64,000 bases of DNA from Branchiostoma belcheri (Eukaryota; Chordata; Leptocardii; Amphioxiformes; Branchiostomatidae), in assembly GCF_001625305.1 (NCBI RefSeq), contig NW_017803943.1, positions 2,215,481 through 2,279,480 of the forward strand, written 5' to 3'. The position numbers were made by a program, and so were the translations under genes. Of this stretch, positions 12,401 through 23,214 are shown in pieces. How positions within the stretch are numbered: the stretch's first letter is position 1; each line of letters opens with the position of its first letter. Under the pieces are notes generated by a model. The model made no database searches and was not told the origin of the DNA. It saw only the letters and a program-made list of their open reading frames with translations.

Positions 12401-15400
12401 CACAAAGTCTATCAGGATGAGTGCAGAACTATCCACACAATGTATCAACAACACTTATGAACACAACAACAGCATCTACCAATATAAAACCAAAGGGGGA
12501 ACTGCTTTTCCCTTATACATTGAGAATAATGAAACACCTCAAAATGAAATGTATCTGAATGTAGACTCACAAACAACATGATCTGCACCTTACAGGTGTT
12601 TATGAAAGTTGAGAACTTCAATCCAACACACGTCCAGCTAGCCTGGTTACCAGGCTTATTATAGCTCCCAACTCCAACCAATATTTGCAGACAGGGAGCT
12701 ATACTAGGTCTGGTAACCAGACTAATGTTCATCATTACAATCATTGTGCATTTTCCAGTCTTAACTTACATCAGTGTATATGGGAAGGCTCATACTGCTG
12801 TCAGTGTTACGGGATATCACCCCCGCACGACTCTCAAGTCCAAGGTCCTGTTCCAGGTTGTCTATCTCGTCTCTTATTCGCTGCTCACGTTCCAACATGC
12901 GCTGGTACTGCAGAAAACGGTAAAGAAACACAAAATTACACCAAACTGTTGAAATTTTAATGATAATAGTGACTCCAACTCTACATTTTGTCACTTCAGA
13001 CACCTGTCTGCAAGCTAGCTCGTTGTAAAATCTGAATCTAAACAGCTATTAACTAATAAAGCCTAAACATTAATGAAACTTTCGACTGGTACTGCAGAAA
13101 ACAGTACAAACAAGAAATTACATGAAACTGTCGAGAAGTTAAAAGTAACTCCAACTCTGGTTTTGTCACTGCAGACTGAGAGCTAGCTGGTAGTAGAACC
13201 TGATTCTAACAGTCAGTCACAACAAATTAACGTAAATCAAGAAACTTTGTCACAATTACTGAGTATTGAGAAGACATTTTTACTGTTTTAATTGTACCAT
13301 AACACAAGTATACAACACTTGCAAGGGTTGTACATTGGCTTAGAAATGTGATACATGTTACACATTCTGGTTCAGGTCCAATGGTGGGTCCTACTTAGGA
13401 TAATGGCTTACTGTTGATAGAAAGGCCACCGTCAACCTATTTTATTTGCCCTTCGTGCGCTTTTCCCCCAAAATGTCACAAGTCAAATACTTGTCCTGTG
13501 GCAACCAAACATGGAAACATATTTTGCTTGTATTGCTTGTACAACATATTTTGCTTGTATTGCTTGTACAATGATCTGCATGTAGTAACAAGGATAAGAT
13601 TTCAGTCTGACATGGTGGCTTGCAAAAGAAGAATTTTGTTCAACTTGGTTTTGGATTTCAGTAAATACACGGCACTGCCCTAATGTGGCAAAATGCAAGC
13701 GTTAAGTCTAACCATTGGAAAACTGCACTTTTAAAAAAAACGAAGGACTTCTTTATTGATACTTTATGGTAGAAATAAAACTGAAGAATAGGTCTCAAAG
13801 AAGCCAACTTGAAGACAAAGTGAGACTACTTACCTTCTGATTTAGATTTTTGCAAATAAGTCCAACCATTGGAAAATTGCACTTTCTTGACATAAAAGGT
13901 ATAATCTTTTGATTGATACTTTTTGGTGCAAGTAAAACTAAAGAATGGGTCTCAAAGAAGCCAACTTGAAGATAAAGTAAGACTCCTTACCTCCTGAGTG
14001 AGATCCTTGAATTCCGTTGCTTTCTTGGCCTCGGTTTCTCTTACGCTGAGTCGCGAGCGTTCCCGCTGTATGGCCCGCTCCTTGTCCTGGATGTCTCTCA
14101 GTAACTTCCTCTCCTCGTCTTCTCTCTCCTGGCGTAACTTGGACTTACGGTCCTTCAGCTGCCTTAACTGGTCTATAGCCTTAAGGAAGTGGCATCCAGG
14201 CAGCAATTAAGTTATCAAGTACATTGCTTATATTCACTCACACTTGTTATCATGTAAAGAATAAGTAGAGTCTCAAATAGAGCTAAAGTACAGCTTTCAA
14301 CAAACATGTGTAATGACTGTGAACAGTTATATAATGAAATCTTCATTCATTAAAAAAATAATTCTGCTGATTGTTCAACTACACACTCAAATAGTTACAT
14401 GTGAGAAGTATCAATTTTGGATATAATAATTGTGAATAAAGAAAGATGTGAAAGGGTTTGGCTATTACAGGCTTTTAAGTATTTTAGAACTTTTCTGACA
14501 GAAGATTAATGTTGTTGGCTTCTGTAAATTTGTTCCCTTCAATTATTCATAAACTTTTGCCATCAACTTGAATGTCTCTTTTATGGTTACAAAATTACAC
14601 CTAGCTACTCTGTTGTCTTGGTTGCTTTCAATCAAACAATAACAGAATTTGACAGCCAAATGTAGATCATAGATAAGGACAACTTTTGATATATAATGTT
14701 GAGCATGGACAAAAGCACTGCTTTACTCTCTTTGGAAGTTAAACTTTACAATCTGTAGGTTTATCCTGAAGACTTAGCCACCAGCTTTAAGTCACGGTCC
14801 AGTGCACACAAAACACCCTTAAGTAACAAAAACGACATACAAGTCTTAAATGTCTATATTACAAAGATACTAATCCAGATACTTAACAACAGGTATAAGT
14901 GAAACTCACAAAGTAATATTATCACTATCATATTATTGAAACCAAATACTTGTATACACATGCAAGTGCGGTGGTCATGCAAAGACAAGTGTGATGCATT
15001 CATCAATTAAGCAAAATGAGGCATAACAGAACATGAAACCAGAAGCAAGACGACAGAAAAAGATTTGAATTTGCCTTTCAAAAGACGATATCGTACACAG
15101 GTGGTAACACTCACAAGTACTTAATTGGCCAGGCAGTGACATGTCGGAGCATCACAGGACAGAAATTCGGAGAACAACCCGACCAAAAAGAGGAGTGTTT
15201 TTGTGTTGCCGTAGTAACGGAACCTTCCCATGATTCCTTACCTTGGATGTCAGGTTGGGGTCAGGTGACGGTGGCTGCAAAAGTAGAAAAGAAGAAATTT
15301 ATTCAGGATGTGTGTCGACCCCGTCCCCCCACATCATCTGTTTACTCTTCAAACAACAGGTGTGGCATGTAAACACACCATCAACCATTGACAAGCAGTG

Positions 15401-18400
15401 TTTTCTACTTTAATTGCCATTCAGGGTCTCTTTTTAAGATAACAGCTTTTAATCTTAAACATCATGAGTATGATCCTACCCTCTTAGAAGTTAATAAATG
15501 ATCCCATATATCAGATTCTATTAGATAACCCAGTGGGTATAGTTCAGGAAGGTTAAATGGACACACATGCTGATTGGCCCTTTACTACAACAGAACTTTG
15601 TCTTACAAAAGGCTGAGCTAAGTGCAAAAATATTTGTCACCCTGTGCTAATGTTTCCATTTTGCATTCCTGCCGTGCGGTTGAAATGGAGCACGAATAGG
15701 CGAGAAACGTCGCAAATAAATGTCGTGTTTCTCAGAGGTGACATGCATCACTGTCAGGATCTGACAGGTGGTAATTTTGTGGGAGGGTTTGAATTAATCA
15801 TTACAGGCATGTGGCTCTTTTAACATGACCGGCTGTCTGGAAGTCAGAAAACACACAACTGCTTTCTGAAGAAGCAATTGTTTGAAGGAATTTGCACTGT
15901 TTGCAATAAATGTAGGCTGTGCCAATTTAAATTATTGGTTCTTGGATTTGTTGCTACGTTTTTTTCTGAAGATTTGAAAAAAAATTGACAGATGGATATG
16001 AACATCAAGTTATTGCACAAACAGTTGAGGAAAGGCCGGGCTTGTCTTTGCACTTTTCATGATAAGAAAAATTTATTGTAAGAAATTTGTCACTCTTGTG
16101 GTTAAGCATTTGGGAGTGTTTTTTTAATTTTCCTGCAGACATAAAAAAAGAAGAAAATTGGTGAATTCATAATATTATGATGCATATGTTTTTGGCTACT
16201 GTAGCTGCAGTTGAAACTGTTAAACTTTGAATTTTGCTCCTTCAGAAATTGAACAAACATCATCACAAACTTTTGCCTTTCACATGTTGAATCATGAATA
16301 ATTTATAGGATACTGCTTCATGTAATTGTAATACTTGACTTCACATTAGTTGCCACCTGGTTTTAATGTTTGATAAAGAGTTCCATTGTTACGTTTGTTC
16401 CACCTGGAACCTTCTTTTGTTGATCGAAAATCCTGACTTGAAATTGCAAACACAACTTCAGACTTTAAATGAATTTGTTAGGGTTCAAAAGAACGCCTGT
16501 AATAGATTTGTGTGCTCAGGATTTAGCTCTATAAAAAAACTACCTGACAAACCTATAGAATAAATAAGACCGGTATTCTGCCTAGGACAAAGATTAAATA
16601 CAACTCTACTGTAAATGTTGGAATATTTGCATTGGTTTTATGTTTGCAGTCATTGACCTCTACACCACAAAATCAGCACACTGCAAACTATACTGATTTT
16701 TTTTGCAGAAATGCACTCCGTATACCCACAGTGGACTTTTAACACCTCAAAAGTCTACTTTTTACCCGTATAAAGCAATTATGTCCCCTCAAATCTAAGT
16801 GAATTTACAGTAAGATGTACATTATTTCAGCCATAATTGATTGTCTGCCCGCTATGGCAAATATGACCCGTGATCAAATATATTCAGGCGAGCAGTCAAC
16901 AATTCCAAAGCTGTTAAGCAGCATGTCGGAGTGTTTAATTACATTCGCTAGGAGACCGTGCCGGCGGGAAAACACGCTCATCTGATAAGGTCGGCGACCC
17001 CTGTGACATCAGCGCTGTTGCCATAGCAACAAACAGGTTTACTCGTGGCAACACGACTTAATCGATTCTGAGATTTAAGGCACCGATATTCGTAAAGACA
17101 TTAGGCAATGGTGTCTACTTATGAAGGTTATCAATTAACTAAACCCATTAACTAGATAATGGAGTTAATTATTCAAAAGTGATGATAAGGTGGTAAAAAC
17201 TAATGCATTAAAAGTCAATTAAACTGACCTAATTAAATACAGTTGCAAGGTGCAAGTCTGATAAAACATTTTAAGGTGTCTATAGATATGAAACTTTAAA
17301 GTTGGCTAAATGATCTAAACAATGCAATGATTGGAATGTAAGTAACAAATTGCCCAGATATAACTTGCCTAGACGATACAAAGATTTGGACAGCTCCCTT
17401 TCTAAATCTGATGTTAAAAATTGTAGACCTCAGCAGTTTTTAATAGGAATTTGGAACAAAGGTAAAGATATAATCAATCATTTGGTCAGCACTGACCACA
17501 GGCCAATTATCAATTGGTTCTTGGATTTGCTTACTTTTTTGGGGGGAATTTAAAAAAAAAACAATACTCAGGTTCTGAATCAACTCCAAAATTTGGCCCC
17601 AACAATTCAAAAAGTCATTATCTTCCTACTTCTTAGTAGTTTTTCCATCTATCAATGCAGGCATTTGACAAAAAGTTCAGAATACATTGATTGAATACAA
17701 AGCTAATAGGTAATATGTGATTACAAAGCTGTTAAGCAACATGTTGAAGCACTTCATCATTAAGTTCATGGCTCCTATCATAGGATGCCTAGGAATGTTT
17801 TTCCATCACTTCACATATTTTCTGAAAAAATCTGAGAACAAACAAATTAAATTGCTGAAGCATAAAGAGCTCTACTGTTGAAAAAATGACCAAATATTTA
17901 TCTAGGTGATGGAGCATTTCAAAACATGTAAAATTTATTGGCCTAACTGTCCTGACCTGCTGACATAAGAGCTACTTATTTCACCATTAGGGTGACGGGA
18001 CCTCTGCACTGTTGGTACAGGCATCAACACAATTCTGCCATCCCTTAGTAACATTATTTACGCATATCATTCCCACTGAATATTGTCAAGTCATTTGGTG
18101 AGATAATGAAGGTCTGTCTGGGTTGAATTCATAATTTAGCAAGTGAATTCTAATTTTCATATAAAAAAGTGACTTCTGAAGTAAGAACTATGAATCGTAG
18201 AGTTGGGCATTATCACTAGAATGCTTGAACAACTCCTGCAGTTAAATGTGCAAAGATTGAGTGTAACAGGTCGTTTGGTGTCATGCCTGTGAAGCAGGTG
18301 TGTCATGCCGAAGGGCGGTTTACTGGCTAGACAGATACAGATACTGAGTACAGAATTCACCTAAAACAGGTGTCACTCCGGAAGGGGACACCTGTTTATG

Positions 18401-20892
18401 CACCATTTAATCTGTTTTCCTAGGGCTACAAAGAATGGCCTAATGGTGGGGGGAAACTAGTCAAAACACTGGGAACTAGAATTTTCTGTGAAGGAAACAC
18501 AAATAATATATTGTCGTCTTTCTACCTTAGACTTTGCCTGGGTGCTATCCTATCGGCATGTCGGAGCTCCCATACATTTACTTGCTCCCTACAGCCCTGG
18601 CATACAAATAGGATGGCACCCAGCGTACTTTGAATTAACACAGTGACTATAAAATTTCATCCATGAAGTGGGCAAATCTGGGAAACAAGAAATCATGTTG
18701 GTGTGGCCTTAGCTATTGTGCCTAGTCTTTACCAGACTCCTTTGACTTAAACATTCTTTTTAATTTTAGGCCAATAATTTTTCTACTATTTATTCAGCCT
18801 ACAAAGGAGTCTGGTGGAGACTACATGTATATGTTACCACCTGCTAAGAGAAAATCCCTATAATCTGCAATGACAGCTGAAACACCTGTGGCAGATTTCT
18901 AACACAAACCAGCCACATGTTAGTAGTGGTTACACATGTTCTACCATGTTTTTACATGGGGTAAAGTTTCATCTCACAATAGGGTCACTTAAACTGGCCT
19001 GTCTACTGAAAGGGCAGGGTGTGTTTCTGTATGCGGAAAGTGCCATTGTACACGACCTCACTCAAAGGGAATTTTTTAATGGTAACTGTATCGTCTTACA
19101 GTTGGCCCCCTTACATGTATGTCTATAATTAGATGGTGATATGGGTGCTTAAGAACATACATAGGGAAGGGCAAAACTGCATAATTATGTTTGATGACAA
19201 CAAATTTATAACAAGCTCTTGACAGAACACTTAATTGACCTATAGGTGCCTAGCCAATCAAAATAGTTGCTATGTAAGCCACCATATCAGTCTAAATCAT
19301 AATATGTTATGCTATATTTTTATCAACTTCCTTTTTTTTTGGTTTTGCTGGCTAAATGACTTCTGTGTCCTACATATTTATGATCTCATGGTACTAGTAG
19401 TCTACAAACCAAAAATACCAGTAGTGTAAACCTTGAAACTTAATAGTGGTTTTTATAGTGTTTCAACTAGGAACTTAAAACACTGAAAAAAATTGCCTCA
19501 GAGTCCCCCTTCTTTCACAAAAAAGTTCCCACATGCTATTACTTTATATCAAGGACATTTTACTTGTAAAACAGAATAGATCATGTTTGGCCTAAACCTT
19601 GCTTTAACAATAGCCTTCTCTGTATGTGAAATGACTATGACTGCCAGTCCCTGAACAACACAGTTGTGTAGGTAGCACGTCAGCAGAACGTACTGCACTG
19701 AACAATTATACTCGGAAACGAGCCACTGCCAATGATGATGATTGTACATAGCACTTCCGAATCGGCAGAATGTCTCATATAAGGTTGTATTCGCTCATAT
19801 AAGGTCAGCATTTCGATAGTGGTCACCAAATGGTGTGTCGGAAAAGATATCTTCTGCAACAGTCAAAATTCTAATGCAACGTTGACCAAAAATCCAACGA
19901 AAAACGCGAAAATGCAGGGTTCTGTGCAGGCGCAGTACGTTCTGCCGACGTGCTTGTGTCTGTGTGCCACAGGTCACAGAGAACCCCTGGTAGTCAGTAA
20001 CCATGGAGGAAGCAGGATATTGATTCCACAGTTCCACCTGCCACTTCAGCGGTGCTTAGAACCAGCTGGACCCTTCCCCTGAACTATAGGGCTGCTATAA
20101 CTTACTGAGTCAACATCTTATACACTCTGGATTGCTTGTAAGACCCTCTTAAGACGTAATTTCATTTGAAGAGTTTGCGAAATGGAAACTTTAAGTCTTT
20201 TCTTCAAGATGCAATTATGGGAATGTACTGTAATTGTATAGGTGTGAAAGTGATTCAACCTTTGACCTGCTATGGGTGCATCCATGTACTAACAAGTTAA
20301 GACAGATCAAGTCAGGTTTAGTTCCTTTTAAAGCTCAGACAAAGACTTGATTAGAAAATTGAACTGTTAGCCTTGCTAAAAGATGCAAGAAATTAAGCAG
20401 TAAAATTGAACAGTGAGATCTATTCCAATTCAAAAACTGCACATCTTATTGAGGTCACATATAGGACAAACAACTAATTATTGCCAAAATAGACCTCTCA
20501 ATTTTTCACAATATATGCTTTCCTAAACATTTTCAGGGGCTGCACAAAATAATTGTTCATTTCAAGCTGCTGCACTGTCGTCTATGATTTATTCAATACT
20601 GATGAATATTTTATTTTTGGGGGCAGCCTGTGCGCTTTGCACTGTGTCGACGGAGCGTAAATGAACAGGTGGTTTTTCCTGCTACCAGGGAATTCGAAAA
20701 TCTTACCGCTGGTTCTGCCGGCTTGTAGGCTGCCTGTCTCAGTCTCTCCGCATCCCTGGCTAGCCGGTTCGGGTCTCCAATCCCGCTTCCCACACAGAAC
20801 TTCTCCTTGTGTTTCTGCAACAGCGCTGGCGACTTGAACGTCATTTTACAGTCGCTACATGTCAGCAGAGGGCTGGCGGCTAGGGTAGCCAT
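465..20892 (-). CDS. CCDC17: CCDC17-like C2H2 zinc-finger/coiled-coil protein, N-terminal ~564 residues, 3' part off the left edge
   Basis: Exons read on the minus strand: 20892-20707, 15274-15242, 14179-13991, 12907-12770, 11431-11308, 10927-10756, 10226-9600, 9220-9131, 598-465, all with GT/AG borders and compatible phases; the gene continues beyond base 1. The start is the ATG at 20892. Residues ~11-33 form one C2H2-type finger (TCSDCK, then H, then FC), which matches the N-terminal finger I recall in vertebrate CCDC17. Exons 3-6 are charged coiled coil rich in E, K, R and Q (residues ~74-280). The last visible exon encodes RLAYLQSGGNDPAVLAQMHD followed by MQVEAQ, the conserved CCDC17 motif, then a lysine run. 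Oddities: a 627-base acidic exon and an 8.5-kb transposon-filled intron before the last visible exon. Molecular function is not established. Identity is well supported; individual intermediate exon borders less so. Confidence 0.85.
1189..1290 (+). promoter_or_regulatory. Core-promoter-like block at the element's 5' end
   Basis: About 100 bases hold a CCAAT box directly followed by TGACGTCA (CRE), then CCATATAAGGGGC (TATA-like) and a possible initiator. The same block recurs at 8042-8150 and 8362-8465. The arrangement and spacing suggest an RNA polymerase II promoter belonging to the element; activity is an inference. Confidence 0.5.
1690..2580 (+). repeat. Old ~450-base duplication inside the TIR element
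   Basis: Two diverged blocks (about 1690-2120 and 2170-2580) share in order an ACACCTGGGTCATTTGCATT-like start, CTCCCTCGGGTGGGTA and a CAG/CAACAGCAG-rich end with proline/glutamine-rich reading frames. The first block has an open frame at 1930-2112; I could not assign a product. Confidence 0.4.
2682..4600 (+). repeat. Tandem minisatellite, ~104-124-base units, graded divergence
   Basis: Units begin near 2682, 2789, 2895, 3000, 3104, 3209, 3327, 3451, 3572 and 3678, then continue in degraded form to about 4.6-4.8 kb. Conserved words are CGTCGTGCATG, TTCGTCACTGTCCCTG and GAGCGGTAACACACATGGCG. The first six units are close copies about 105 bases long. Later units are longer and progressively diverged, so the array decays from left to right. 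Reading frames across it are by-products of the repeat. Confidence 0.85.
6313..7031 (-). mobile_element. Intact second copy of the Helentron-like element, nested in the TIR element
   Basis: Read on the minus strand, it matches 839-1188 followed by 8678-9069 almost base for base, apart from microsatellite length and scattered differences. It therefore shows the uninterrupted structure of the split copy. Its left end on the plus strand is CTAG plus hairpin (6315-6350) and its right end is the GGTGTGG hairpin (6998-7020). The two copies are close enough that both insertions look recent. Confidence 0.65.
8042..8357 (+). mobile_element. Short (~316-base) TIR derivative, copy 1
   Basis: It shares the first ~105 bases and the last ~63 bases with the 6.8-kb element but has an unrelated ~150-base middle. 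It is bounded by CTTT on both sides, with the last T of the preceding CTTT adjoining it. It is a non-autonomous, MITE-like derivative lying head-to-tail with the parent. Confidence 0.65.
8362..8677 (+). mobile_element. Short (~316-base) TIR derivative, copy 2
   Basis: Nearly identical to copy 1 (a single-base difference in a C run and one near the 5' end). The series CTTT-element-CTTT-short-CTTT-short-CTTT spans 1185-8681. The right-hand CTTT joins directly to the second half of the split Helentron-like element. Confidence 0.65.
11405..11708 (-). repeat. Three tandem ~97-base units copying a CCDC17 exon acceptor edge
   Basis: The plus-strand word GGCTGGCCTGCTCATCCT occurs at about 11416, 11514 and 11610, each followed by related intron sequence (ATTGGTTAA, CCAAATCT, TAGGCTGTAG). 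The unit covers the acceptor of exon 11431-11308, its first ~17 exonic bases and ~75 bases of intron. Two extra acceptors therefore lie upstream of the real one. Confidence 0.75.
12641..12722. mobile_element. Short foldback element (AGCCTGG family)
   Basis: Inverted arms CTGGTTACCAG...TATAGCTCCC and GGGAGCTATA...CTGGTAACCAG. Related foldbacks with AGCCTGG/CCAG ends occur at about 42189-42253, 49449-49542 and 57213-57318; 18722-18823 may belong. A non-autonomous MITE family is likely. Confidence 0.55.
12902..13220 (-). repeat. Two ~183-base tandem units copying a CCDC17 exon acceptor edge
   Basis: CTGGTACTGCAGAAAAC at about 12902 recurs at 13085, followed in both units by similar intron text (AAATTAC, AACTGT, ACTCCAACTCT, GTCACT.CAGAC, GCTAGCT). 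The copied part is the acceptor and first few bases of exon 12907-12770. The upstream copy is a decoy acceptor with no exon body. Confidence 0.7.
13688..14004 (-). repeat. Two ~156-base tandem units copying a CCDC17 exon donor edge
   Basis: TTACCTTCTGA at about 13832 and TTACCTCCTGAGTG at about 13987 each end a unit beginning with CCAACCATTGGAAAA and containing GGTCTCAAAGAAGCCAACTT. The donor and last few exonic bases of exon 14179-13991 were duplicated into the downstream intron. Confidence 0.7.
14180..15241 (-). other. CCDC17 intron, no recognised element
   Basis: AT-rich intron sequence on both strands. I see no exon, RNA gene or named repeat in it. Confidence 0.6.
17500..17885. repeat. 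Dispersed repeat, also at ~55445-55765
   Basis: This block (TTCTTGGATTTGC..., GGATGCCTAGG, CTGAGAACAAACAAATTA, GAGCTCTACTG) matches in the same order a block at about 55445-55765 (CTCTCGGATTTGC, GGATGCCTAGG, TAAGAACCAACAAATTAGA, AAGCTCTATACT). A shorter piece begins near 15935. No coding capacity was seen; class unknown. Confidence 0.5.
18206..18345. repeat. Dispersed repeat with TGTCATGCCGAAGGGCGG core
   Basis: Related copies lie at about 59885-60075 and 58440-58650, where TGTTATGCCGAAAGGCAGTT occurs twice. Shared order: ATCACTAGAA, AACTCCTGCAGTTAAATGTG, AAGATTG, GTAACAGGT, then the MTGCCGAAGG core and ACAGATACAGAT. Possibly a SINE or foldback family; class not determined. Confidence 0.5.
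19674..19954. mobile_element. 281-base foldback MITE (AGCACGTCGGCAGAACGTACTG ends)
   Basis: Starts AGCACGTCAGCAGAACGTAC and ends GCAGTACGTTCTGCCGACGT plus GCT, an inverted repeat of about 22 bases. A second whole copy is at 54760-54997, with halves near 59680 and 31170. No reading frame of note. Confidence 0.65.
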
Positions 20893-23211
20893 GGCCGGGC
20901 ACCCTAACCGGGTCGAACGATGTTTGTAGAAACTCCGGTAACCCCTAGTCTCGTGCCGTGAATACCTTTCGTCGCAGAATGAAGTAGGGACATGAATGTT
21001 ATTATTAAAGGGATAATTGAATGAGCTGTGTTATTATTGGCACCCTCCTCTTGTTACAACCTTAAACAACGTGCTGTGCTATAAGCTCTAGGTGCACTGT
21101 TTCAGAACAACTACGTGATCGAGAGAAATTATGCAAGCTTTCCACAAGAAATCGGGTTGACAGTTCAAAGGATTTTTAGCTCCGACTAACAAGCTTATAA
21201 TCGGTGAAGAACACGTTTCTAGGTTACCCTCAAAAATCCAGGCGCCGGGTCCCTTCTTGAGATCGCCTTCAGAGATAATCCTTAAGGTTCGCTCCCTCGG
21301 GTCCTCCCAAGACTCAAAACGTGCTCATATTTCCTGAGGGGACAGCAAAAGTAGATCGTGACGTGACGTTTTGGCCTCGGGCCGACTCTGGTTCGCTAAT
21401 CCCGGCTCTTGGCTGCTGAGTGTTTGCGTGAAGCGTACGATTCTGCCGGGTAACGGACCTCTGGAGGCCCACGCACCCAAAAAACGGTCTCGCACCAAAG
21501 CGTATAAAGCTAAACTATTAGCATCTGAAAGCAGGGTGGAGAGAAAGTGATTTTTGGACACTGAAAACGAACTCTGATCTAGCTATGAGAAACGTCATTG
21601 CCTGAAGGCGGCGCCATGGTAGTGTTGCAGTATCACCAAGGCGGTAACCAGGGGCGGGGGTTGTCACGTCAGTACAGTCCAGCCGCCCTTTGGTCTCAAC
21701 AAAGCAAATATTTTCATTGCTTGGAGCGTGGCGCGGGGAATGCGTTTGTTGTAATAAATGGGGGAAAAGGTACGTGGGGAAGCAAAGAGGCTGCAAACAG
21801 AAGTAGCGGACCGCCGGTCGGTTTGTTGTAATAAATGGGGAAAAGGGTCAGGGTGAGGAAGCAAAGAGGTGGCAAACAAAAGTCGGGACATGGTGGGAAA
21901 GTTCTGGATCCAGGTGCACGCGATATAATTGAAGGAAAGTCAAAAGAAAAGGCTGAGGGACTCATAACGATTCACCAGTACCGTTAGGTCCATTATCGGA
22001 GTAATGCGCGGCACTAGAGTAGAGTAGAGTAGAGTAGATGTCTTCGGCCACGTAGGAGCTTAGGTTCCAGTTAAAGGTCGGCACTGATAAAGGTCGGGAC
22101 ATAAAGCCATGCACGGTGTAGCCCCTCAATGTTACAAGATGACACCTGGACTACCTACATGTACAAGGACGTTCTACTGTGATGAAAGCTCCTTTATTTC
22201 ACTATTTGTATGTGGGCTATCTGGGCAAGGACGGTCCGTCTCTGTTCTGTTAATCTCAAGACTGACAAAAGTCAAATACATGTATCATGTTTTCAGATAG
22301 ACATACAGACAGACTGACACGCCCACACGTAAAGATCCGTCCTGGTCCCCGGTCTATCTTCTATAACTTATAAGTGTTAACGTTACGAAGCGCGGTCAAT
22401 ATTATATTATAGTCTCCACCAGTCTCCTTTGGCTTATCTGAAACAAGAAAATCGAAGAAGTTATCCACCCTCCTAACATATGTGTAAACACAACAAGTAT
22501 AGCTACATGCTGTACGTATCCGTAAATTCCGTATAAATCGGTACTTTAATTTTAGCAGACTACGTTTACGGCACCGCCCCCCTCCCACTCTCAGAAACGC
22601 CACTCGGTATCAACTAGCCCTCTCCTGACACGGCTCTAGGCATCACCAGCTCATGTTGTCCTGCAAATTCAGCAAACTGGCTCCATGGTGTTGTAGCATA
22701 GACGTAGTTTACAGCTCCTTTTGCAGTGTAGAGAAGATTTCATCGCAGATTCAGCTTCAAAATCAAATTTCCCGGCCATTTTGCTTCCCGTCAGCCCTCG
22801 CGAGGGACAGTACATTTTGCGGGGAGGGGAGGACCGTTATCTATTCGGATGCGGGGATGAGCAGCCTGTATCATTCTTTGGGAAGCGGCTGGAATGAGTA
22901 GAAATCGGCCAAATGTTGTACATGTGCGACAAATATACTCTCTTTCTCGGACCAGACCAGACCAGACAAGACACAAGACAAAACAAAAAGTGGAATGTTA
23001 TCTCTGGCCGATTTCTACTCTTTCCAGCCGCTTCCATCCAAAGACCATACTCTCTAGGTTCCTGGAATTTGGCCAAATAGACAAGGATGAGCACACAGCA
23101 AGAGACAAATCCCACTAATCACTTTTTAATAGTCCCCAACAGCGCCCTGCCTCAAAACACTCTTACCTCCTGTGGGGTAGGGATTACCTCAGCCACTGAC
23201 CGTCCCAAAAC
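20893..23211. other. Intergenic region upstream of CCDC17, with small repeats
   Basis: No gene supported. Contents: probable CCDC17 promoter just above 20892; a ~95-base direct duplication at about 21718-21895 (GTTTGTTGTAATAAATGGGG twice); an (AGAGT)n microsatellite at about 22016-22037; and a near-perfect inverted repeat with ~30-base arms (GGAAGCGGCTGGAATGAGTA at ~22880, its complement ending ~23035) around a ~97-base loop. Confidence 0.6.
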
Positions 23212-23214
23212 TTA

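Larger units (their letters stand above)
15275..20706 (-). other. CCDC17 first intron, repeat-bearing
   Basis: A 5.4-kb intron without coding sequence that I can support. It contains pieces of dispersed families listed separately (17500-17885, 18206-18345, 18722-18823, 19674-19954). The rest, including 15.3-17.4 kb, is AT-rich with nothing recognised. Confidence 0.6.
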
